A stretch of 64,000 nt of DNA from Sulfurivermis sp040755915. Lineage in GTDB: Bacteria > Pseudomonadota > Gammaproteobacteria > Thiohalomonadales > Thiohalomonadaceae. The stretch is taken from positions 1 through 64,000 of the forward strand of contig JBFLWM010000045.1 in NCBI GenBank assembly GCA_040755915.1. The letters run 5' to 3'. Both the position numbers and the translations under genes were made by a program. The notes beneath the pieces were generated by a model. It did no database searches. It saw only the letters and a list, made by a program, of their open reading frames with translations, and was not told where the DNA came from. The first letter of the stretch is position 1. Every line of letters begins with the position of its first letter. This document shows, one piece after another, positions 39,766-48,574 of this stretch.

Positions 39766-41031
39766 TCACACCATGCACTTTTTGTGATCGATGTGGTACT
39801 GGAATTCGTCGCGGTAATGCTTGAGGAAGCTCTTCACCGGCATCGCCGCCGCGTCGCCCAGGGCGCAAATGGTGTGGCCTTCGATCTGGCTGGCGGAACG
39901 CACCAGCTGATCCAGATCCTCCGGCCGGCCTTCACCGTGCTCGATGCGGTGCACCATGCGCGCCAGCCAGCCGGTGCCTTCGCGGCACGGCGTGCACTGA
40001 CCGCAGGACTCCTCGTAGTAGAAGTGCGACAGACGCGCCAGCACCTTCACCATGCAGGTGGTCTCGTCCATCACGATGACCGAGCCCGCACCGAGCATGG
40101 AACCGGCCTTGGAGATGGAGTCGTAATCCATGGTCATGTCCATGGCGATGGGCGCCGGCAGCACCGGGGTGGAGCTGCCGCCCGGAATCACCGCCTTCAG
40201 CTTGCGCCCCTTCCACACGCCGCCGGCCATCTCCAGCAGCTCGGCGAAGGGCGTGCCCATGGGCACTTCGTAGTTGCCCGGCTTGTTGACGTGGCCGGAA
40301 ACGGAAAACAGCTTGGTGCCGCCGTTGTTCGGCTTGCCCAGCTCGAGGAACCACTGGCCGCCGTGCTGCAGGATCGCCGGCACCGAGGCCAGCGATTCGG
40401 TGTTGTTGATGGTGGTCGGGCGGCCGTACAGACCAAAACTGGCCGGGAACGGCGGCTTGAAGCGCGGCTGTCCCTTCTTGCCTTCGATGGATTCCAGCAG
40501 CGCGGTTTCCTCGCCGCACACATAGGCGCCGGCGCCCAGGTGCACATCGATGTCGAAATCGATACCGGAACCCATGATGTTCTTGCCGAGCAGGCCCGCG
40601 GCACGCGCCTCCTCGATGGCGGCCTGGAAGCGCTCATAGGGCTCCCAGAATTCGCCGCGGATGTAGTTGTAACCCTTGGTCGCACCGATGGTGTAGCCGG
40701 CGATGGCCATGCCCTCGACCAGCTGGTGCGGGTTGTAGCGCAGGATGTCGCGGTCCTTGCAGGTGCCCGGCTCGCCCTCGTCGGAGTTGCACACCACGTA
40801 CTTCTGCCCCTCGACATTGCGCGGCATGAAGCTCCACTTCAGGCCGGTGGGGAAACCGGCACCGCCGCGGCCGCGCAGGGCCGATGTCTTCAGCTCGGCG
40901 ATGATGCTGTCGGGAGAGGTCTTCTCCTTGAGGATCTTTTCCCATACCGAATAGCCACCCACGCTGCGGTAACTCTCCAGCGTCCACGGCTTGTCCAGGT
41001 GCAGGGTGCGGAAACAGACGTCGTTGGCCAT
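39766..41031 (-). CDS. nuoF: NADH-quinone oxidoreductase subunit F (NADH/FMN site)
   Basis: NuoF oxidises NADH through FMN and holds cluster N3. The 421-residue protein has RGRGGAGFPTGLKW, the FMN-contact GAGAYVCGEETALLES, and ESCGQCTPCREGT with a downstream Cys for the 4Fe-4S cluster. It pairs with NuoE encoded immediately upstream and is followed by nuoG. Confidence 0.98.
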   Translation of the reverse strand: MANDVCFRTLHLDKPWTLESYRSVGGYSVWEKILKEKTSPDSIIAELKTSALRGRGGAGFPTGLKWSFMPRNVEGQKYVVCNSDEGEPGTCKDRDILRYNPHQLVEGMAIAGYTIGATKGYNYIRGEFWEPYERFQAAIEEARAAGLLGKNIMGSGIDFDIDVHLGAGAYVCGEETALLESIEGKKGQPRFKPPFPASFGLYGRPTTINNTESLASVPAILQHGGQWFLELGKPNNGGTKLFSVSGHVNKPGNYEVPMGTPFAELLEMAGGVWKGRKLKAVIPGGSSTPVLPAPIAMDMTMDYDSISKAGSMLGAGSVIVMDETTCMVKVLARLSHFYYEESCGQCTPCREGTGWLARMVHRIEHGEGRPEDLDQLVRSASQIEGHTICALGDAAAMPVKSFLKHYRDEFQYHIDHKKCMV

Positions 41032-41045
41032 TGCAGTGCGCCCCC

Positions 41046-41540
41046 TTATTCCAGGCCGTCGATGATGCGGTCGATGAGCTCAGGGGTGAGCTGCTCGTAG
41101 TACTGCCGCGCAATCTGCGCCACCGGCGCATTGACGCAGGCGCCGAGGCATTCGACCTCTTTCAGCGTGAAGCGGCCGTCGGCCGTGGTCTCGCCGAGCT
41201 TGACGCCGAGGCGCTTTTGCAGATGCGCCACCACCTCGTCGGAACCACGCAGCAGGCAGGAGATGTTGGTGCAGACGTTGATGCGGTGACGCCCGACCGG
41301 CTCCAACTGGTACATGGAATAGAAGGTGGCCACCTCGTACACGGCGATGGGCGCCATCCCGAGATAGGCCGCCACGGCATCCATCAGCTCGTTGGTCAGC
41401 CAGCCGCCGTTCTGGTCCTGGGCGATGCGCAGCGCCGCCATCACCGCCGACTGCCTGCGCTCGGACGGATACTTGGCGACCCAGGTGTCGATCTCGGCAC
41501 GCGAGGCCGGCGTCAGCAATTCGATATTTGCCTGTGCCAT
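41046..41540 (-). CDS. nuoE: NADH-quinone oxidoreductase subunit E (2Fe-2S)
   Basis: NuoE holds cluster N1a next to FMN. The 164-residue thioredoxin-like protein has the four ligands Cys90, Cys95, Cys131 and Cys135 in CTNISC and CLGAC. Its ATG shares one base with the nuoD stop, so the two are coupled. The length is typical. Confidence 0.98.
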   Translation of the reverse strand: MAQANIELLTPASRAEIDTWVAKYPSERRQSAVMAALRIAQDQNGGWLTNELMDAVAAYLGMAPIAVYEVATFYSMYQLEPVGRHRINVCTNISCLLRGSDEVVAHLQKRLGVKLGETTADGRFTLKEVECLGACVNAPVAQIARQYYEQLTPELIDRIIDGLE

Positions 41541-42799
41541 CAGCGGTCAATCTCTCCGAATACGATGTCCTGCGTGCCGATCACGGTGACCACGTCGGCC
41601 AGCATGTGGCCGCGCACCATCTCGTCGAAACCGGACAGATGGGCGAATCCGGGGGCACGGATCTTCATGCGATAGGGTTTGTTGGCGCCGTCGGACACCA
41701 GATAGATGCCGAACTCGCCCTTGGGATGCTCCACCGCGGCATAGGCCTCCCCTGCCGGCAGGCTGATGCCCTCGGAGGCCAGCTTGAAGTGGTGGATCAG
41801 CGCTTCCATGTCCTGCTTCATTTCGGCACGCGGCGGCGGGGCGACCTTGTGATCGTCCACCATCACCGGGCCGGGATTCCTGCGCAGCCAGTCCACGCAC
41901 TGCCTGATGATGCGGTTGGACTGGCGGAACTCCTCGATGCGCACCAGGTAACGATCGTAGCTGTCACCGTTGCTGCCCACCGGGATATCGAAGGCCAGCC
42001 TGTCATACACCTCGTAGGGCTGCTTCTTGCGCAGATCCCAGGCCACGCCGGAACCACGCAGCATGGGGCCGGTGAAGCCCATCTGCAGGGCACGCTCCGG
42101 CGACACCACGCCGATGCCGACGGTACGCTGCTTCCAGATGCGGTTGTCGGTAAGCAGGGTTTCGTACTCGTCGACATAACCGGGGAAACGGTTGGTGAAA
42201 TCCTCGATGAAGTCGAGCAGCGAGCCCTGGCGATTGCCGTTGGCCGCCTTGAGCGACGCCTCGGAGTGCCACTTGGTGGCCCTGGTGTCGTACTGCGGCA
42301 TGCGCTCCGGCAGGTCGCGGTAGACGCCGCCCGGACGGTAATAGGCTGCGTGCAGACGCGCGCCGGATACCGCCTCGTAGCAGTCCATCAGATCCTCGCG
42401 CTCGCGGAAGGCGTAGAGGAACATGGCCATGGCGCCCACATCGAGGGCGTGCGAGCCGATCCACAGCAGATGATTGAGGATGCGGGTGATTTCGTCGAAC
42501 ATCACGCGGATGTACTGCGCCCGCTCCGGCACGTCGATGCCGAGCATCTTTTCCACGGCCAGGCAGTAGGCATGCTCGTTGGACATCATCGACACGTAAT
42601 CGAGACGATCCATGTACGGCAGGTTCTGCACATAGTGGCGCTGTTCGGCCAGCTTCTCGGTGGCGCGGTGCAGCAGGCCGATATGCGGATCGGCGCGCTG
42701 GATGGTCTCGCCATCCATCTCCAGGATCAGGCGCAACACGCCATGGGCCGCGGGATGCTGCGGACCGAAGTTGAGGGTGAAATTGCGGATCTCGGCCAC
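41540..42799 (-). CDS. nuoD: NADH-quinone oxidoreductase subunit D (49 kDa)
   Basis: NuoD, with NuoB, forms the quinone-reduction site and resembles the large subunit of NiFe hydrogenase without the metal. The 419-residue protein begins AEIRNFTLNFGPQHPAAHG, containing the His of the quinone pocket, and ends with ADVVTVIGTQDIVFGEIDR. The start is GTG at 42799 with ggagac upstream. NuoC and NuoD are separate genes here, unlike the fused form in E. coli. Confidence 0.98.
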   Translation of the reverse strand: MAEIRNFTLNFGPQHPAAHGVLRLILEMDGETIQRADPHIGLLHRATEKLAEQRHYVQNLPYMDRLDYVSMMSNEHAYCLAVEKMLGIDVPERAQYIRVMFDEITRILNHLLWIGSHALDVGAMAMFLYAFREREDLMDCYEAVSGARLHAAYYRPGGVYRDLPERMPQYDTRATKWHSEASLKAANGNRQGSLLDFIEDFTNRFPGYVDEYETLLTDNRIWKQRTVGIGVVSPERALQMGFTGPMLRGSGVAWDLRKKQPYEVYDRLAFDIPVGSNGDSYDRYLVRIEEFRQSNRIIRQCVDWLRRNPGPVMVDDHKVAPPPRAEMKQDMEALIHHFKLASEGISLPAGEAYAAVEHPKGEFGIYLVSDGANKPYRMKIRAPGFAHLSGFDEMVRGHMLADVVTVIGTQDIVFGEIDR

Positions 42800-42800
42800 G

Positions 42801-43424
42801 TTACTTGTCTCCCTGCGCCGCCGGCATCTCCGGCGTCACATAACGGTGGTCGTGACGGATGACGCGCGGCACCAGATTGCGCGGCTCGATGCTGACCGGC
42901 TGGTACACCACACGCCCCTTCTCCGGGTCGTAGCGCATCTCCACATTGCCGCTGATGGGGAAATCCTTGCGGAAGGGATGACCGACGAAACCGTAGTCGG
43001 TGAGGATGCGGCGCAGATCGGGATGGCCTTCGAACACGATACCGAACAGGTCGAAGGCCTCGCGCTCGTACCAGTTGGCCGAACTCCAGATGGATACCAC
43101 CGAGTCCACCAGCGGCACCTCGCCGTCGGTGAACACCTTGAGACGGATGCGGTGGCTGTTGCGCACCGACAGCAGGTGATAGGCCACCGCATAGCGCGGG
43201 CCGTTCCAGCCGCCGTTACCGTACGCGGAATAGTCCAGCCCACACAGGTCGATGAGCTGCTCGCAGGCGAACTCCGCCTCGTCGCGCAACACGCGGCACA
43301 CCTCGAGCAGATTCGCCTTGGGCACCTCAACAGTCAGTTCGCCCAGTGCCACCGTGCAGGTGCCGATACGGCCCTGCAGCCGTTGCTGCACACGCGTTGA
43401 AAGATTCTGATAGTAATCAGACAT
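42801..43424 (-). CDS. nuoC: NADH-quinone oxidoreductase subunit C (30 kDa)
   Basis: NuoC is a connecting subunit of the peripheral arm. The 207-residue protein has WYEREAFDLFGIVFEGHPDLRR in two parts and YGFVGHPFRKDFP, the signature at the NuoD contact. It ends two bases before the nuoD GTG. The C-terminal tail after YEPEKG-like residues is short. Confidence 0.97.
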   Translation of the reverse strand: MSDYYQNLSTRVQQRLQGRIGTCTVALGELTVEVPKANLLEVCRVLRDEAEFACEQLIDLCGLDYSAYGNGGWNGPRYAVAYHLLSVRNSHRIRLKVFTDGEVPLVDSVVSIWSSANWYEREAFDLFGIVFEGHPDLRRILTDYGFVGHPFRKDFPISGNVEMRYDPEKGRVVYQPVSIEPRNLVPRVIRHDHRYVTPEMPAAQGDK

Positions 43425-43442
43425 GCCGCAGGACTCTCGCTG

Positions 43443-43919
43443 TTAACGGGCTATGGTGCTGGTGCGCCGGATCTTGTTCTGCAGTTGCAGAATGCCGTAC
43501 AGCAGCGCCTCCGCCGTCGGCGGGCAACCGGGCACGTAGATGTCGACCGGCACGATGCGGTCGCAGCCGCGCACCACGGAATAGGAGTAGTGGTAATAGC
43601 CGCCGCCATTGGCGCAGGAGCCCATGGAGATCACCCAGCGCGGCTCCGGCATCTGGTCATAGACCTTGCGCAGCGGCGCGGCCATCTTGTTGCACAGGGT
43701 GCCGGCGACGATCATCACGTCGGACTGGCGCGGACTGGGACGGAAGATGATGCCGAAGCGGTCCAGGTCGTAACGCGAGGCACCGGCATGCATCATCTCC
43801 ACCGCGCAGCAGGCCAGGCCGAAGGTCATCGGCCACATCGAGCCGGTGCGCGCCCAGTTGATCAGCTTGTCGGCGGAGGTGGTGACGAAACCCTTCTCCA
43901 GAATACCTTCAATGCCCAC
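43443..43919 (-). CDS. nuoB: NADH-quinone oxidoreductase subunit B (cluster N2)
   Basis: NuoB binds cluster N2, the last iron-sulfur centre before quinone. The 158-residue protein has the tandem cysteines of GLACCAVEMM, plus GSCANGGG and VPGCPPTAEALL. The start is GTG at 43919 with gagg upstream. There is a 76-base gap to nuoA. Confidence 0.98.
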   Translation of the reverse strand: MGIEGILEKGFVTTSADKLINWARTGSMWPMTFGLACCAVEMMHAGASRYDLDRFGIIFRPSPRQSDVMIVAGTLCNKMAAPLRKVYDQMPEPRWVISMGSCANGGGYYHYSYSVVRGCDRIVPVDIYVPGCPPTAEALLYGILQLQNKIRRTSTIAR

Positions 43920-43995
43920 GGGATACCTCGTTATGCAATTTGCTCATGGCCACGGCAGAACAGTGCCTCTGGCCGGCCGTGACGCGCGCGCACGG

Positions 43996-44352
43996 CTACT
44001 CCCACTGCAGGGCCCCTTTCTTCCACTCGTAGATGAAACCGACAACGAGCAGACCGAGGAACAGCATCATGGCCATGAAGCCGAACATGCCGATCTCGCG
44101 CAGGGTCACGGCCCAGGGGAACAGAAAGGCGATTTCCAGATCGAAGATGATGAACAGGATGGCGACGAGGTAATAACGCACGTCGAATTTCATGCGCGCG
44201 TCTTCGAAGGCTTCGAAACCGCACTCATAGGCAGAAAGCTTTTCCGCATCCGGCTTGCGCGGAGCGAGGACAAAACCAAGGACGATGAAGAAGGCACCGA
44301 ACAGCAGGCCGACGATCACGAAGACGAGTATCGGCAGGTAATTTTCCAGCAT
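43996..44352 (-). CDS. nuoA: NADH-quinone oxidoreductase subunit A
   Basis: NuoA is a three-helix membrane subunit near the quinone cavity. The 118-residue protein has the conserved KLSAYECGFEAFEDARMKFDVRYY loop, here in two segments, with the acidic and Cys residues of the loop, followed by ILFIIFDLEIAFLFPWAV. It is the first gene of the operon, about 90 bases downstream of the promoter. Confidence 0.98.
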   Translation of the reverse strand: MLENYLPILVFVIVGLLFGAFFIVLGFVLAPRKPDAEKLSAYECGFEAFEDARMKFDVRYYLVAILFIIFDLEIAFLFPWAVTLREIGMFGFMAMMLFLGLLVVGFIYEWKKGALQWE

Positions 44353-44447
44353 GCTTGCCTACGCTCCCAAACGCCGAATTTTGCATTACACCCCAGCAAA
44401 TTCCGACAGAATAATTATGTTGTTTTACTGATTATTAGAGTCCGGGG

Positions 44448-44477
44448 AGTCTAGGCCAGGCGTTGATCGGGTGTCAA
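44448..44477 (-). promoter_or_regulatory. Sigma70 promoter of the nuo operon
   Basis: On the minus strand a consensus TTGACA (44477-44472) and TAGACT (44453-44448) are 18 bases apart. The leader to the nuoA ATG would be about 88 bases and is AT-rich. No other gene lies between. Confidence 0.75.
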
Positions 44478-44658
44478 GTTTGAATCATGACATTTCCCTT
44501 TTTCTTTCATGAAGTTATGGATGCCTTTAATTTTTTTATGGGATAACACTCACGCAGTATGCATTTGCGCACGCAACAACGCAGCAACACTTGCCGACGA
44601 CACACCATGAGGCAATGCAACTCCTTGCTACAACACGCCCGATGCCATGGTCATGGCG
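44478..44658. other. Non-coding stretch upstream of the nuo promoter
   Basis: This is the rest of the 343-base gap between nuoA and tRNA-Leu. It is noticeably more AT-rich than the neighbouring genes, with T-runs around 44527-44538. No open frame with a ribosome-binding site, no RNA fold and no repeat of the types seen elsewhere in the window was recognised. It could hold activator sites for the nuo promoter. Confidence 0.4.
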
Positions 44659-44690
44659 AAAAAAAACCCGGTCGAAATCGACCGGGTTTT
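44659..44690 (-). terminator. Terminator after tRNA-Leu (secG transcript)
   Basis: A perfect 12-bp stem aaaacccggtcg/cgaccgggtttt (44663-44674, 44679-44690) with a four-base loop is followed on the minus strand by a run of eight Ts. It lies six bases past the CCA end of tRNA-Leu. Confidence 0.9.
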
Positions 44691-44695
44691 CTGTT

Positions 44696-44780
44696 TGGTG
44701 CGGACGGTGGGACTCGAACCCACACGGCTTGCGCCACCACCCCCTCAAGATGGCGTGTCTACCAATTCCACCACGTCCGC
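44696..44780 (-). tRNA. tRNA-Leu (GAG)
   Basis: The 85-nt gene has a seven-base acceptor stem GCGGACG/CGTCCGC, a leucine-type long variable arm (GGTGGCGCAAGCCGT region), D-arm GTGGAATTGGTAGACAC and T-loop GTTCGAGTC. CCA is encoded. The anticodon loop TTGAGGG gives GAG, reading CUC/CUU. It lies 12 bases downstream of secG, as in many gammaproteobacteria. Confidence 0.96.
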
Positions 44781-44792
44781 GAAACTTGGATG

Positions 44793-45128
44793 TTACTGCT
44801 TGGGCGCCGGAAGATCCGGCTTGTCCTGCGCTGGGGCAGGGGCATCGGCAGCCGGGGCCGCCGGGGCCACGATCTCGGTGACACTGGCGGGCACCGCGCT
44901 GCGGCCGGAGAAGTAGGCCAGCGACAGACTGGTGAGGAAAAACACCGTGGCCAGAATGGCCGTGGAGCGGGTCAGGAAGGAACCCGAGCCGCGTGCACCG
45001 AACACCGTGGCGGAAGCGCCGCTGCCGAAGGCCGCACCGGCATCGGCACCCTTGCCCTGCTGCAGCAGCACCAGGCCAATCACGCCCAGCGCAGCCAATA
45101 CATGAACGATTACGATCAGTGTCTGCAT
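44793..45128 (-). CDS. secG: Preprotein translocase subunit SecG
   Basis: SecG assists protein export through SecYE. The 111-residue protein has two membrane helices (about 3-22 and 52-70) and the family motif LVLLQQGKGADAGAAFGSG with FGARGSGSFLTR after it. The C-terminal tail is Ala/Pro-rich and longer than minimal SecG. ATG at 45128 is the family start; a longer in-frame extension would run into tpiA. It lies between tpiA and tRNA-Leu. Confidence 0.95.
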   Translation of the reverse strand: MQTLIVIVHVLAALGVIGLVLLQQGKGADAGAAFGSGASATVFGARGSGSFLTRSTAILATVFFLTSLSLAYFSGRSAVPASVTEIVAPAAPAADAPAPAQDKPDLPAPKQ

Positions 45129-45145
45129 TTTCTCTATCCGGCGCC

Positions 45146-45898
<753 letters not shown>

Positions 45899-45962
45899 CA
45901 GCCCTACCTCCCCAAATCGGTGCAAAAACAGCGCCGAAGCTTACCCGCTGGCGGCGGATAAA

Positions 45963-47303
45963 TCAATTGGCAATGGCGCGCCGCACCGCCTCTGCAAGGT
46001 CCGCCACGACGCGCTCCACCAGGGCCGCGTCCTCACCCTCGGCCATCACCCGCACCACCGGTTCGGTACCGGAGGGACGCAGCAGCACGCGACCGCTGCG
46101 GGCAAAGGCCGCCTCCGCCGCACGCACCGCCTCCTGCACCAGACTGGAGGCCATGACATCCACGGGCCGGGCCAGGCGCACGTTGACCATCTTCTGCGGG
46201 TATTTGCTCATGCCGCTCTTCAATGCATGCAGGCTGTTGCCGCTGCGGGCCAGCGCCGCCAGCACCTGCAGGGCGGAGATGATGCCGTCGCCGGTGGTGG
46301 TGCAGTCGCGGCAGATGATGTGACCAGACGACTCGCCGCCCAGCGGCCAGCCCAGCGCACTCATGCGCTCCAGCACATAGCGGTCGCCCACCTTGGCGCG
46401 CTCGAAGCCGATGCCGGCGGCGGCCAGCGCATGCTCCATGCCGAGATTGCTCATCAGCGTACCCACCACGCCGGCGAGTCCCCCCTGGCGGTGGCGCTCC
46501 ATGGCGATGATGAACAGCAGCTCGTCGCCGTCGACCACGGCACCGCTATGGTCGACCATGATCACCCGATCACCGTCGCCGTCGAAGGCGATGCCGAGGT
46601 CGGCCTGGTGTTCCAGCACCATGCGCTGCAGCAGCGCCGGATGGGTAGAGCCACAGTCGACGTTGATATTGAGTCCGTCCGGCTCGGCGCCGACCTTGAT
46701 CACCTCGGCGCCCAGTTCGCGGAACACGCGCGGCGCCACGAAATAGGTGGCGCCGTTGGCGCAGTCCACCACGATCTTGAGGCCTTCCAGACTCAGGGTA
46801 TTGGGGAAGGTGCTCTTGCAGAACTCGATGTAGCGGCCGCCGGCATCCACCACGCGCTCGGCCTTGCCCAGGTGGGCCGACGGCGCCATGGTCATGGTCT
46901 CGTCCAGCGCCGCCTCGATGGCCAGCTCCACCTCGTCGGGCAGCTTGGTGCCCGCGGCGGAGAAGAACTTGATGCCGTTGTCCTCGTAAGGATTGTGCGA
47001 GGCGCTGATGACGATGCCGGCGGTGGCGCGCAGGGTGCGCGTCAGATAGGCGATGGCCGGTGTCGGCATCGGCCCGAGCAGGCGGATGTCCAGCCCGGCC
47101 GCCGACAGCCCGGCTTCCAATGCAGACTCGAACATGTAACCGGAGATGCGCGTGTCCTTGCCGATGATCACCTTGCCGCCGTGCCGGCCGGCGGACAACA
47201 CGCGGCCAGCGGCCCAGCCCAGCTTGAGCATGAACTCGGGGGTAATGGGAAACTCGCCCACCTTGCCGCGGATGCCGTCAGTACCGAAATATTTACGTGC
47301 CAT
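45963..47303 (-). CDS. glmM: Phosphoglucosamine mutase
   Basis: GlmM converts glucosamine-6-phosphate to glucosamine-1-phosphate for peptidoglycan and LPS. The 446-residue protein has the active-site serine Ser102 in ISASHNPYEDNG, the metal loop AFDGDGDRV and the sugar loop GGESSGH. ATG at 47303 gives the canonical MARKYFGTDGIRG start with aggga upstream. It follows folP by 21 bases. Confidence 0.98.
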   Translation of the reverse strand: MARKYFGTDGIRGKVGEFPITPEFMLKLGWAAGRVLSAGRHGGKVIIGKDTRISGYMFESALEAGLSAAGLDIRLLGPMPTPAIAYLTRTLRATAGIVISASHNPYEDNGIKFFSAAGTKLPDEVELAIEAALDETMTMAPSAHLGKAERVVDAGGRYIEFCKSTFPNTLSLEGLKIVVDCANGATYFVAPRVFRELGAEVIKVGAEPDGLNINVDCGSTHPALLQRMVLEHQADLGIAFDGDGDRVIMVDHSGAVVDGDELLFIIAMERHRQGGLAGVVGTLMSNLGMEHALAAAGIGFERAKVGDRYVLERMSALGWPLGGESSGHIICRDCTTTGDGIISALQVLAALARSGNSLHALKSGMSKYPQKMVNVRLARPVDVMASSLVQEAVRAAEAAFARSGRVLLRPSGTEPVVRVMAEGEDAALVERVVADLAEAVRRAIAN

Positions 47304-47324
47304 CTGTCGTTGTCCCTGCAATTC

Positions 47325-48155
47325 TCACCCGGCCTGCTGCACGGCCTGCACCAGCTTCAGCGCATCCACCGTGGCCTTCACGTCGTGTACCCGCACCACC
47401 GCCGCGCCCAGCCACAGCGCCAACGCATGTGCGGCCACACTGCCATATAACCGCTCCTCCACCGGCGCATCCAGCACCGCGCCGATCATGCTCTTGCGCG
47501 ACATGCCCACCAGCAGCGGCAAACCCAACTCCTGCAACAGCGGCAGATGCTTGAGCAGACTCAGGTTGTGCGCCAGGGTCTTGCCGAAACCGAAACCCGG
47601 GTCGAGCAGGATCCGTTCACGCGCGATACCTGCCGCGACACAGGCCTTAACACGTTCAGCCAGAAATGCGCGCACCTCATTCACCACGTCGGTGTAATGC
47701 GGCGCCTGCTGCATGGTGCGCGGCTCGCCCTGCATGTGCATCAGGCACACCGGCACGCCGCATTCCGCCGCCGCCGCCAGCGCACCGGGCTGCTGCAGCG
47801 CGCAGACGTCGTTGATCATCCCCGCCCCCGCTGCCACCGCGGCCCGCATCACCGCGGGCTTGCTGGTGTCCACCGAGATCGGCACCGGCAGTTCGGCGGC
47901 CAGGGCCTCAATCACCGGCACCACCCGCGCCATCTCGTCTTCTGCTGTGACGGCCGCCGCCCCCGGCCGGGTCGACTCGCCGCCCACATCAATAATCGAC
48001 GCCCCCTCCGCCACCATCTGCCGCGCCCGTGCCACCGCCACGGCCGGATCGACGAAACGGCCGCCATCGGAGAAGGAGTCCGGGGTCACGTTGAGTATCC
48101 CCATCACGCGGGGAACGGACAGGTCAAGGGGCTTGCCGGCACAGTCGAGGATCAT
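47325..48155 (-). CDS. folP: Dihydropteroate synthase
   Basis: FolP condenses p-aminobenzoate with dihydropterin pyrophosphate in folate synthesis and is the sulfonamide target. The 276-residue barrel has VMGILNVTPDSFSDGG, IIDVGGESTRPGA and the closing RVHDVKATVDAL. ATG at 48155 puts the same spacing before MGILNV as in E. coli. A TATAAT lies nine bases upstream, so the message may be nearly leaderless. It usually follows ftsH, but here two plus-strand genes intervene. Confidence 0.97.
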   Translation of the reverse strand: MILDCAGKPLDLSVPRVMGILNVTPDSFSDGGRFVDPAVAVARARQMVAEGASIIDVGGESTRPGAAAVTAEDEMARVVPVIEALAAELPVPISVDTSKPAVMRAAVAAGAGMINDVCALQQPGALAAAAECGVPVCLMHMQGEPRTMQQAPHYTDVVNEVRAFLAERVKACVAAGIARERILLDPGFGFGKTLAHNLSLLKHLPLLQELGLPLLVGMSRKSMIGAVLDAPVEERLYGSVAAHALALWLGAAVVRVHDVKATVDALKLVQAVQQAG

Positions 48156-48163
48156 GGCCGGCA

Positions 48164-48169
48164 ATTATA
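48164..48169 (-). promoter_or_regulatory. -10 element close to the folP start
   Basis: On the minus strand a perfect TATAAT ends nine bases before the folP ATG. Normal spacing would start transcription within about two bases of the ATG. No good -35 at 16-18 bases was found. Confidence 0.4.
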
Positions 48170-48261
48170 CGGAACAAATATCCCGCTGTACGGGCAAACG
48201 ATCACGCCGCACAAGGAAATACGCTATGATTTTTTCACCCCTCGTAAAGGAGAACATCGCC

Positions 48262-48546
48262 ATGTCCAGGAAAGTCACCACCCTTGCCGCCGCCGCCGTT
48301 GCCACCCTCGCCGTCACCGGCGTGCAGGCAGAACAGACTGCCCCGAAGCGCTGGGAACCCACCGTACAGCAGCAGCAACTGCAGAAGCGGGAACAGGAAC
48401 AGAAGCAGATGCAACAACAGACCGGACAGCAACAGCAGACCGGACAGCAACAGCAGATGCAGCAGCAAAACAAGAAGCTCAAGCAGATCGAGATGAATCC
48501 GGAGCGCACGATCAAGGATCGCATTGGTCCGGGCCCGGTCGCCTGA
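48262..48546 (+). CDS. Small exported Gln-rich protein of unknown function
   Basis: The 94-residue product has an N-terminal signal peptide (MSRKVTTLAAAAVATLAVTGVQA) with cleavage likely after Ala23. The mature part is dominated by Gln, Lys and Glu, with a GQQQQT repeat near residues 56-64, and ends with a conserved-looking ERTIKDRIGPGPVA tail. I do not recognise a family. ATG at 48262 has aaaggag upstream, and TATGAT at 48225-48230 is a possible -10. It is followed by the PP-loop gene 28 bases later on the same strand, so the two may be cotranscribed. A periplasmic assembly or chaperone-like role is possible but not supported. Confidence 0.65.
   Translation: MSRKVTTLAAAAVATLAVTGVQAEQTAPKRWEPTVQQQQLQKREQEQKQMQQQTGQQQQTGQQQQMQQQNKKLKQIEMNPERTIKDRIGPGPVA
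48421..48456 (+). repeat. Two perfect 18-bp tandem repeats in the Gln-rich gene
   Basis: accggacagcaacagcag occurs twice in a row and encodes Thr-Gly-Gln-Gln-Gln-Gln repeats. Copy number may vary by slippage. Confidence 0.85.
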
Positions 48547-48574
48547 CCGCCCACCCTGGCCGACGGTCGGCCCG

